Part shown: piece after piece, positions 57,713 to 64,000 of the stretch
Layout of the letters: every line of letters starts with the position of its first letter
Position numbering within the stretch: the stretch's first letter is position 1
NCBI GenBank assembly: GCA_965227035.1
Contig: OZ245724.1
Span: forward strand, 992,001 to 1,056,000
Length of the DNA: 64,000 nucleotides
Source: CBDDFQ01 sp965227035
GTDB taxonomy: Bacteria > Pseudomonadota > Gammaproteobacteria > Burkholderiales > Burkholderiaceae_C
Reading direction: 5' to 3'
The notes under the pieces: model-generated
Database searches by the model: none
Told to the model about the DNA's origin: nothing
The model's input: the letters and a program-made list of their open reading frames with translations, nothing else
Made by a program: the position numbers and the translations under genes

Positions 57713-59506
57713 ATGAGTTTTGTCGCTCCAGTGAAAGACATGCTCTTCGATATCAAGCATCTTGCAGATATCGAAGCCATCGCAAAAATCCCCGGATTCG
57801 AAGACGCAGGGTTCGACACCGCTCAAGCGGTTCTCGAAGAATGTGCGCGCTTCAATCAGGACGTGATTGCACCCCTCAACGTCGAGGGCGATCGCAATCC
57901 ATCTTTCTGGAAAGACGGCAAAGTCACGACCACGCCCGGCTTCAAGGATGCGTACAAGCAGTACGCAGAAGGCGGATGGCAGGGGCTTCAACATCCGGCG
58001 GAGTTCGGGGGTCAGGGCTTGCCTAAAACCATAGGCGCGGCCTGCGGAGAAATTCTGAATTCGGCCAACCTCGCATTCGCGTTGTGCCCTTTGCTCACCG
58101 ACGGCAACATCGAGGCCATCACGATTGCCGGCTCGGACGAGATGAAGCAGAAGTATCTCGGCAAGCTGGTAAGCGGCGAGTGGACCGGCACCATGAACCT
58201 CACCGAGCCGCAGGCCGGTAGCGATCTGTCGCTGGTTCGCACGCGAGCAGATTCGCAGCCCGACGGAACCTACCGCTTGTTCGGCACCAAGATCTACATC
58301 ACCTACGGCGATCACGACATGGCCGACAACATCGTGCACATGGTGTTGGCGCGCGTGGCCGGTGCGCCCGAGGGCGTGAAGGGCATCAGCCTTTTCCTGG
58401 TGCCCAAGTTCATGGTGAACGACGATGGCTCGCTTGGCGAGCGCAACGACGTGGCTTGCGTGAGCATCGAACACAAGATGGGCATCAAGGCCTCGCCAAC
58501 TGCGGTTTTGCAATACGGGGACGCAGGCAAAGGCGCGATCGGCTATCTGGTGGGTGAAGAGAATCGCGGACTCGAATACATGTTCATCATGATGAACGCG
58601 GCGCGCTATGCGGTCGGCGTTCAAGGCGTCGCGATTGCCGAACGGGCGTATCAAAAAGCGGTCGAGTACGCGAAGGAACGCGTTCAGTCGCGTCCTGTCG
58701 ATGGATCTATTGCGGCAAGCGCGGCCATCATTCATCACCCCGACGTGAAGCGCATGTTGATGACGATGCGCGCCTACACCGAAGGCTGCCGCGCGATGGC
58801 CACGGTTGCCGCCGCCGCGTACGACGCTTCGCATCATCATCCCGATGCGGATGCACGCAAACAGAACCAGCAGTTCTACGAGTTCCTGGTGCCGCTGGTC
58901 AAAGGTTTCAGCACCGAGATGAGCCTCGAAGTCACCTCGCTGGGGATTCAGGTGCACGGCGGCATGGGCTTCATCGAAGAGACCGGCGCCGCGCAGTACT
59001 ACCGCGATGCCAAGATCCTCACCATTTACGAAGGCACCACCGCGATCCAGGCGAACGACTTGGTCGGGCGCAAAACCGCTCGCGATGGCGGGCAGGTCGC
59101 CAAGGCGATTGCAGTGCAGATAGAGCAAACAGAATCGGCGCTTGCAGCCAGCAAGAGCCCCGCAGCCAAGCATGTACTCAAGCGATTGAAGGCGGCGCGC
59201 GAAGCATTCATCGAAGTGGTCGAGTTCGTCGCTGGCAACACCAAGGCATCGCCGAACGCGGTGTTTGCGGGCAGCGTGCCTTACCTCATGCTCGCCGGCA
59301 ATCTGGTGTCGGGATGGCAGTTGGCAAGATCGCTGTTGATCGCCGAAGAGGAAATCGACAAAGGCAACGACCTGGCGTTCATGAACGCAAAAATCGCGAC
59401 CGCGCATTTCTACGCCGATCACATTCTTGCGAAGGCGCCCGGCATCCGCGACAGCATCGTCACCGGCGCCGACAGCGTGAACGCGATGGCGCTGGAGTCG
59501 TTCTGA
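57713..59506 (+). CDS. Acyl-CoA dehydrogenase (DmdC/long-form family)
   Basis: An FAD enzyme of 597 residues, longer than the usual 380-400 because of an added N-terminal segment and a C-terminal domain typical of the DmdC-like group. Landmarks are LTEPQAGSDLSLVRTRA, GIKASPTAVLQYGDA and QVHGGMGFIEETGAAQYYRDAKILTIYEGTTAIQAND near residues 415-450, which includes the usual glutamate base region. The group includes 3-methylmercaptopropionyl-CoA dehydrogenase, but many members act on other acyl-CoAs. The adjacent ETF genes are its likely electron acceptors. Confidence 0.9.
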   Translation: MSFVAPVKDMLFDIKHLADIEAIAKIPGFEDAGFDTAQAVLEECARFNQDVIAPLNVEGDRNPSFWKDGKVTTTPGFKDAYKQYAEGGWQGLQHPAEFGGQGLPKTIGAACGEILNSANLAFALCPLLTDGNIEAITIAGSDEMKQKYLGKLVSGEWTGTMNLTEPQAGSDLSLVRTRADSQPDGTYRLFGTKIYITYGDHDMADNIVHMVLARVAGAPEGVKGISLFLVPKFMVNDDGSLGERNDVACVSIEHKMGIKASPTAVLQYGDAGKGAIGYLVGEENRGLEYMFIMMNAARYAVGVQGVAIAERAYQKAVEYAKERVQSRPVDGSIAASAAIIHHPDVKRMLMTMRAYTEGCRAMATVAAAAYDASHHHPDADARKQNQQFYEFLVPLVKGFSTEMSLEVTSLGIQVHGGMGFIEETGAAQYYRDAKILTIYEGTTAIQANDLVGRKTARDGGQVAKAIAVQIEQTESALAASKSPAAKHVLKRLKAAREAFIEVVEFVAGNTKASPNAVFAGSVPYLMLAGNLVSGWQLARSLLIAEEEIDKGNDLAFMNAKIATAHFYADHILAKAPGIRDSIVTGADSVNAMALESF

Positions 59507-60462
59507 TGCCTAACTTGCCAGCCGTGTTCAACGGGCTTCGACTGCCGATCATCGCCTCGCCGATGTTCATCGTGAGCACGCCTGCCCTGGTGATTGCGCA
59601 GTGCAAGGCCGGCATTGTCGGATCGATGCCGGCGCTGAACGCGCGCCCCGCAGAAAAGCTCGACGAGTGGCTGACAGAAATTACCGAGACACTCGCTTCG
59701 TACAACGCAGCGAATCCCGACAAGCCTGCAGCTCCGTTCGCGATCAATCAGATCGTTCACAAGTCGAACGACAGGCTCGAACACGACATGGCGATGGTGG
59801 TGAAGCACAGGGTGCCAATCGTCATTACCTCGCTCGGTGCGCGCACCGATGTGAACGAGGCGATCCACAGCTACGGCGGCGTGGTGATGCACGACATCAT
59901 CAACAACGCGTTCGCGCACAAGGCCATCGAGAAGGGTGCCGATGGTCTGATCGCGGTGGCTGCGGGAGCCGGCGGTCATGCCGGCGTGAAGAGCCCGTTC
60001 GCCTTGATTCAGGAGATTCGCGAATGGTTCGACGGCCCGATTGCCCTGAGCGGTGCAATCGCCAACGGCGGCGCGGTGCTGGCGGCGCAGGCGATGGGCG
60101 CGGACTTCGCGTACATCGGCTCGGCGTTCATCGCGACCACCGAAGCGAACGCGACCGAGGCATACAAACAAGCCATCGTCGACGGCACTTCCGACGACAT
60201 CGTCTACAGCAACCTGTTCACGGGTGTGCACGGCAACTACATCAAGGCGTCGATTCGCAACGTGGGTCTCGACCCGGACAACTTGCCCGAGAGCGATCCC
60301 ACCAAGATGAACTTCGGCGGCGATGCGGCCAAGAAGGCCTGGAAAGATATTTGGGGATCGGGGCAGGGCATTGGCGCGATCAAGGAGATCGTGCCTGCTG
60401 CGGAACTGGTCGCGCGTCTTGGGCGTGAATACGAAGCCGCGAAAAGAAGGCTCGCGCTTTAA
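59506..60462 (+). CDS. Nitronate monooxygenase-family flavoprotein
   Basis: An FMN-dependent TIM-barrel protein of 318 residues in the NPD/nitronate monooxygenase family. It starts LPAVFNGLRLPIIASPMFIVS and has VAAGAGGHAGVKSPFALI and GGAVLAAQAMGADFAYIGSAFIAT, with the phosphate-binding GG/GS pattern. I chose the ATG at 59506, which overlaps the acyl-CoA dehydrogenase stop as TGATG, so translation is coupled. Coupling to the dehydrogenase suggests a shared catabolic role; nitronate as substrate is only the family default. Enoyl-reductase-like activity is another possibility. Confidence 0.87.
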   Translation: MPNLPAVFNGLRLPIIASPMFIVSTPALVIAQCKAGIVGSMPALNARPAEKLDEWLTEITETLASYNAANPDKPAAPFAINQIVHKSNDRLEHDMAMVVKHRVPIVITSLGARTDVNEAIHSYGGVVMHDIINNAFAHKAIEKGADGLIAVAAGAGGHAGVKSPFALIQEIREWFDGPIALSGAIANGGAVLAAQAMGADFAYIGSAFIATTEANATEAYKQAIVDGTSDDIVYSNLFTGVHGNYIKASIRNVGLDPDNLPESDPTKMNFGGDAAKKAWKDIWGSGQGIGAIKEIVPAAELVARLGREYEAAKRRLAL

Positions 60463-60475
60463 GTGCTTCGAGTGT

Positions 60476-60952
60476 CTAAAGGGATGTCTTGTCCAGAGCG
60501 GCCTGCGCAGCCTTGAGGATTTTCGCTTTGCGGCGTTTGTCGATGTACCAGGCCAGAAACGGCAGCATCACCATCGATCCCGGCAGTGCCCAGATGAACA
60601 GATAAGGGCTGACGGAGGAAGCTGACTTCACCATGCCCTTGAGCTGCACCTTTTCTTCGGGTGTCCACTTTGCGCCGCCCTGACGCTGCTTAAGAAGCAG
60701 CGGCAACGCACCTTTCATCTTGCCCAGCTCGTCACCCAAACGGCGTTTTTCACGGCTGTTGCCGGCCAGGAAAGAGCAGAACCACACTGGCGCCTTTTTC
60801 ATTTTCGACTGATACATCATGGTCGAGTCGGGATCGAATGAAGGGGTTGCCACGACTTTGGCCGAATCGGCACCGGCCTTACTGCCCACCTCGCCACCCA
60901 GTTCGACGTCGACTGGCGGTGAAGAAATTTTGGTTGGCGCGTTGGTAGGCAT
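60476..60952 (-). CDS. Small LETM1-like domain protein
   Basis: A 158-residue protein. The N-terminal 45 residues are low-complexity. The rest has a basic helical region (SREKRRLGDELGKMKGALPLLLKQRQ), WTPEEKVQLKGMVKSASS, and a hydrophobic SPYLFIWALPGSMVMLPFLAWYIDKRRKAK. This order resembles the ribosome-binding-like domain of LETM1 proteins, with the PG in the hydrophobic part. There is one possible membrane segment near the end. The function of bacterial members is not established. It is convergent with the nitronate monooxygenase-like gene (13 nt between stops). Confidence 0.65.
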   Translation of the reverse strand: MPTNAPTKISSPPVDVELGGEVGSKAGADSAKVVATPSFDPDSTMMYQSKMKKAPVWFCSFLAGNSREKRRLGDELGKMKGALPLLLKQRQGGAKWTPEEKVQLKGMVKSASSVSPYLFIWALPGSMVMLPFLAWYIDKRRKAKILKAAQAALDKTSL

Positions 60953-61085
60953 GCGCGAATTATGTCGATTCGTTCACGGAAACGCGATAGGTAAAGACGC
61001 CGTTCGCCAAGATATTTCAGCTCGACCGGTGTAACGCCTCCCCGCCGCCGACAGACGGCTGTCGGTATGAAATATGTGCGCCATA

Positions 61086-61105
61086 TACTGTACGAATGAA
61101 CAGTG
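61086..61105. promoter_or_regulatory. LexA box overlapping the radical SAM start codon
   Basis: TACTGTACGAATGAACAGTG contains the exact CTGT-N8-ACAG consensus (61088-61103) with TA before and TG after. The ATG of the downstream gene (61096-61098) is inside the spacer. A bound LexA would block both the promoter-proximal region and the start site, giving SOS-inducible expression. Confidence 0.75.
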
Positions 61106-62217
61106 TTTCAGAAGAATTCCAGCCCGATTTTCCAGAGGAAGTCCGAATCCCGCTGTCTGCCGTGAAGGGCCGAGGTAGTGCGACCCGCATCGCGCATCGG
61201 TTCGCCAAAGACGAGCGCGATCCTTTCCACGATGGCTGGGACACTGAGCTCGATCCCGACGATGCGCCACTGCCTGCGCAGACCACAGTCACCATGCAGG
61301 ACGTGAAGTCGGTCATCACCCGGAACGAGTCGCCCGATATTCCTTTCGATCGCTCGATCAACCCGTATCGCGGATGCGAACACGGATGCATCTACTGCTT
61401 CGCCCGGCCGACTCACAGCTATCTGAACCTCTCCCCTGGTCTGGATTTCGAGACCCAGATTTTTGCCAAACGGAACATTGCCGAAGTGCTTCGCCGCGAG
61501 ATTTCGGCGAGGAGCTACACGCCGGGTCACATTGCCATCGGCACCGCGACCGATTGCTATCAACCGGCAGAACGCGAACTGCGGCTCACTCGGTCGGTAA
61601 TCGAATTGCTGGGCGAAGCGAACCATCCTTTCGGGCTGGTGAGCAAATCCAGCGCCATGGAGCGCGACATGGATTTGCTGGTGCCACTCGCCGCGCAGAA
61701 GTTGGCGGCGGTCTACATCACCATCACCACGCTCGATCCAAAGCTCGCGCGAATCCTGGAACCCAGAGCCGCTGCACCGCATCGGCGATTGCGAACCATC
61801 AAGACGCTGAGCGAGCAGGGCATTCCGGTGGGCGTGAGCGTCGCGCCGCAAATACCTTTCATCAACGACGACATGGAAAAAGTGCTCGAAGCCGCATGGG
61901 AGGCCGGGGCCCGCAGCGCGTTCTACACCGTGGTACGACTGCCTTGGGAGGTAGCCCCGCTGTTTCGCGAATGGCTGCAGGTGCATTACCCGCAACGTGC
62001 CGATCGTGTGATGGCCCGTATTCAGGAAATGCGCGGCGGCAAGGACTACGACGCAGATTTCGCGACGCGCATGAAGGGTGACGGGTTGTGGGCGCAGCTA
62101 TTGGCGCAGCGATTCGAGAAGGCCTGCAATCGCCTCGGCTTCAATAGGGAACGGGTAATGCTCGATGCTTCGCGATTCAGACCGCCATCCCCTCAAGGGC
62201 AGGGCGCACTGTTCTAG
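61096..62217 (+). CDS. PA0069-type radical SAM protein
   Basis: A radical SAM enzyme of 373 residues. The [4Fe-4S] cluster motif CEHGCIYC gives Cys94, Cys98 and Cys101, in NPYRGCEHGCIYCFARPTHS. This spacing and flanking sequence are the signature of the PA0069/Rv2578c group, related to spore photoproduct lyase. The reaction is not established; the relation to a DNA-repair enzyme and the LexA box over the start point to DNA damage. From memory, the Pseudomonas aeruginosa homologue is also LexA-regulated. The 3' end overlaps eptA by 4 nt. Confidence 0.9.
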   Translation: MNSVSEEFQPDFPEEVRIPLSAVKGRGSATRIAHRFAKDERDPFHDGWDTELDPDDAPLPAQTTVTMQDVKSVITRNESPDIPFDRSINPYRGCEHGCIYCFARPTHSYLNLSPGLDFETQIFAKRNIAEVLRREISARSYTPGHIAIGTATDCYQPAERELRLTRSVIELLGEANHPFGLVSKSSAMERDMDLLVPLAAQKLAAVYITITTLDPKLARILEPRAAAPHRRLRTIKTLSEQGIPVGVSVAPQIPFINDDMEKVLEAAWEAGARSAFYTVVRLPWEVAPLFREWLQVHYPQRADRVMARIQEMRGGKDYDADFATRMKGDGLWAQLLAQRFEKACNRLGFNRERVMLDASRFRPPSPQGQGALF

Positions 62218-63974
62218 CGAACCGGTCGGATCGCGATTGGCGCGATGGCGCTGACGTTGATCGCGCCCGCTGCAGACGGTGCGATGGCCGTGGCGACGTT
62301 CTCTGCGCGGCATCCGCTGAACAGATCCATGTCTCGCTCGTAGACGCTCGAACTCACATCGGCCAAGCCAAGAATGGTGTGAAAGTAGTTGTCGTGCGAG
62401 GCGGTTGCATCGCGGTGCGATTCAAGGCAGCCCATCTTGACCTTATTTCTGGACTGGAACGAGGCCGACAGCCAGACCACCCAGGGCACATGCTTTTGCT
62501 CGTCGGGCGCGATCGAATAAGGCAGTCCGTGCAGATAGATGTTGTTCTCGCCAAGCGATTCGCCGTGATCGGCAACATACATCATGGCGGTGGAGTAATC
62601 GGGTTGGCGTGCCTTGAGCCAGCGAATGGTCGATGCGACGAAATGATCGGTGTACACAACCGTGTTGTCGTAGGAATTGATCAGGTCTGCGCGGGCGCAT
62701 TTGCTCAGTTCGTTGCTCAGACATTCGGGCTTGAATTTCTTGAAAGCTGCCGGTGCACGCTTGGAATAAGCCGGACCATGCCCACCCATCTGATGAAGGA
62801 CGACGACAACGCCTTTCGCGCGCTTGTCGGCCGGCAATGCCGCGATTCGCTGATCCAGATCTTTCAGCATCACTTCGTCGTGACATTCGGATTCGCCACA
62901 GGCGGCGGGATCTTTGTCGTTGGTGGTCGATGCACTGGCGACCCGATCGCAGACCGTCTTGCAACCGGACTGGTTGTCGACCCAAAGGATCGCAAGACCC
63001 GCGTGCTGCATGACATCGAGCGCATTTTCTCGTTCGGTCTTGCGTGAGCCGAACTGCTTGCGGGTGAAGTTCGAGAACATGCACGGCACCGAGATTGCGG
63101 TGTTCGTGCCGCAGGACCAGGCGTTCGTCAGGCTGACTACACCTTCTTTGGCGAGTTCCGGATTGGTATCCCGGTCGTAGCCATTCAAGGAAAAATTGCC
63201 GGCGCGCGCTGTCTCGCCCAACACCAATACAACCAACGGCGGTTTGGTCTGGTTCTCGTACGAGGCCCCTAGCTTCGCGTCGCGCCCGATCGGATCGATG
63301 ATCGACGTGTCGTGCCGGAATGGCCGGTACGCAATGTTGCCCGCTGCGTAGACCGAATTCAGCGGATTGATCATGTAGCGCAGGCTGGTGTTGTTGCGCA
63401 TCGTGGACGAGAAGTCCGGAAAAATCGCAAGAGTCGCCCCGACCGTTAGCACAAGGCTTGCGACCAGCAGAATCGCGGTTTGCAGCGTTTGTTTACCGAA
63501 TGACATCGGTCGGATCGGAACGCGCCACAACAGCACTGCAGGCACGACTGCGAGCAGCAGCACGGTGACGAGCATTTCCACGCTCAGCAAATCTGCGGTC
63601 TCGCGCATGTCGGTCTGCATTGCGTTGACCATCATGGTCGAGTCGATCACGACGCCGTAGCTCGTCATGAAATAAGTGCCTATTGCGGCGGCAACCAGGA
63701 AAAAAGTGACTGCGGGTTTGACCGTCTTGCGCCAGGAAAACAGGCCCATGACCAGTGCTGTCGCAGCGAAGATGATGACCGCCATGCCCAAGCCCAGCTT
63801 CAAGGTCTGGGCAGTCGAGCGATCCGGCAGTGCGATCACGGCGCGCCACAACGCGTAATTGCCGACCGTCGCGAGCCACAGACTTGTCAGCACGACAAGA
63901 AGAAAGGGTGAACGTGGGGCGGGACGCGACTTGACGCGCGACAGAAAGCGCGGGGAGGTGGCGGGTGACTGCAT
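62214..63974 (-). CDS. eptA: Phosphoethanolamine-lipid A transferase EptA
   Basis: Inner-membrane enzyme of 586 residues that adds phosphoethanolamine to lipid A phosphate and lowers binding of polymyxins and cationic peptides. Five N-terminal membrane helices (first near 23-45) precede a periplasmic sulfatase-fold domain. The nucleophile Thr290 is in SCGTNTAISVPCMFS, with metal ligands in LVLGETARAGNFSLNGY and VADHGESLGENNIYLHG. Cys pairs typical of EptA are present (for example GCKTVCDRV). The ATG at 63974 is 26 nt from the window edge, so its promoter is outside. Confidence 0.93.
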   Translation of the reverse strand: MQSPATSPRFLSRVKSRPAPRSPFLLVVLTSLWLATVGNYALWRAVIALPDRSTAQTLKLGLGMAVIIFAATALVMGLFSWRKTVKPAVTFFLVAAAIGTYFMTSYGVVIDSTMMVNAMQTDMRETADLLSVEMLVTVLLLAVVPAVLLWRVPIRPMSFGKQTLQTAILLVASLVLTVGATLAIFPDFSSTMRNNTSLRYMINPLNSVYAAGNIAYRPFRHDTSIIDPIGRDAKLGASYENQTKPPLVVLVLGETARAGNFSLNGYDRDTNPELAKEGVVSLTNAWSCGTNTAISVPCMFSNFTRKQFGSRKTERENALDVMQHAGLAILWVDNQSGCKTVCDRVASASTTNDKDPAACGESECHDEVMLKDLDQRIAALPADKRAKGVVVVLHQMGGHGPAYSKRAPAAFKKFKPECLSNELSKCARADLINSYDNTVVYTDHFVASTIRWLKARQPDYSTAMMYVADHGESLGENNIYLHGLPYSIAPDEQKHVPWVVWLSASFQSRNKVKMGCLESHRDATASHDNYFHTILGLADVSSSVYERDMDLFSGCRAENVATAIAPSAAGAINVSAIAPIAIRPVR

Positions 63975-64000
63975 GCCCGCGATTCTGTTCAGGCTAGCTT

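Noticed and set aside
59314..59505. Upstream extension of the nitronate monooxygenase-like gene
   Set aside because: It reads through the end of the acyl-CoA dehydrogenase in another frame and is Arg-rich. The ATG at 59506 begins the conserved domain.
1..64000. CRISPR arrays, insertion sequences, prophage or integrase genes
   Set aside because: I looked for regularly spaced repeats, transposase or integrase motifs and phage structural genes and found none. The region reads as stable chromosomal backbone.

Overview
The window is a gene-dense chromosomal segment of a betaproteobacterium, most likely in the order Burkholderiales. The case rests on two orphan Bug-type tripartite tricarboxylate transporter receptors, the order tig-clpP-clpX-lon, squalene synthesis by HpnC/D/E, a small Trp-rich protein of a kind known from this order, a proteobacterial circularly permuted ATP-grasp/alpha-E pair, and high GC in third codon positions. 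I see no phage, transposase, CRISPR array or conjugation gene. The content is core or near-core.

Layout. 1-4551: a truncated hemH, a HAD phosphatase, and the hpnC-hpnD-hpnE operon for squalene (minus strand). 4545-9045: a MexJK/TriBC-like RND efflux pair behind a good sigma-70 promoter with a TetR-type palindrome at its start. 9154-15279: tRNA-Leu, then trigger factor, ClpP, ClpX and Lon, with terminators between genes and a heat-shock-type promoter in front of lon. 15389-15793: tRNA-Gly, tRNA-Cys and tRNA-Leu. 15845-22208: MarR and a 2-hydroxychromene-2-carboxylate isomerase-like protein, a CoA ligase/Bug receptor pair, a NIPSNAP protein, an acidic unknown and a UMF1-type transporter. 22205-30479: murI and class I fumarase diverging from class II fumarase, then acetyl-CoA synthetase, a LapA-like membrane protein and a PabB-PabC fusion. 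30472-39750: cytochrome c, Trp-rich protein, ilvD and its divergent LysR regulator, lgt, malonyl-CoA ligase, ribosome-rescue ArfB, a ketopantoate-reductase-like enzyme, an unknown, DoxX and an EamA transporter. 39769-39800: an 8-bp x 4 tandem repeat upstream of the EamA gene. 40074-45834: second Bug receptor, MBL-fold hydrolase, MFS transporter and ComEC. 45889-53479: ATP-grasp/alpha-E pair convergent with a MoxR-DUF58-TgpA-MltB operon. 53510-60462: histone-deacetylase-like protein, MscS channel, EtfB/EtfA, an acyl-CoA dehydrogenase and a nitronate monooxygenase-like enzyme. 60476-63974: a LETM1-like small protein, a radical SAM gene with a LexA box over its start codon, and the EptA lipid A phosphoethanolamine transferase.

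How the genes work together. Protein quality control (trigger factor, ClpXP, Lon) forms one block. Envelope functions recur throughout: squalene, RND efflux, Lgt, MurI, MltB, TgpA, EptA and MscS. Acyl-CoA metabolism is also heavily represented: three acyl-CoA ligases, the ETF pair and an acyl-CoA dehydrogenase.

I did not find a clearly new multi-gene system. The strongest leads are regulatory: the LexA box on the radical SAM gene, the operator between the pump and the squalene genes, the tandem-repeat array before the EamA transporter, and the palindrome between the two fumarases.
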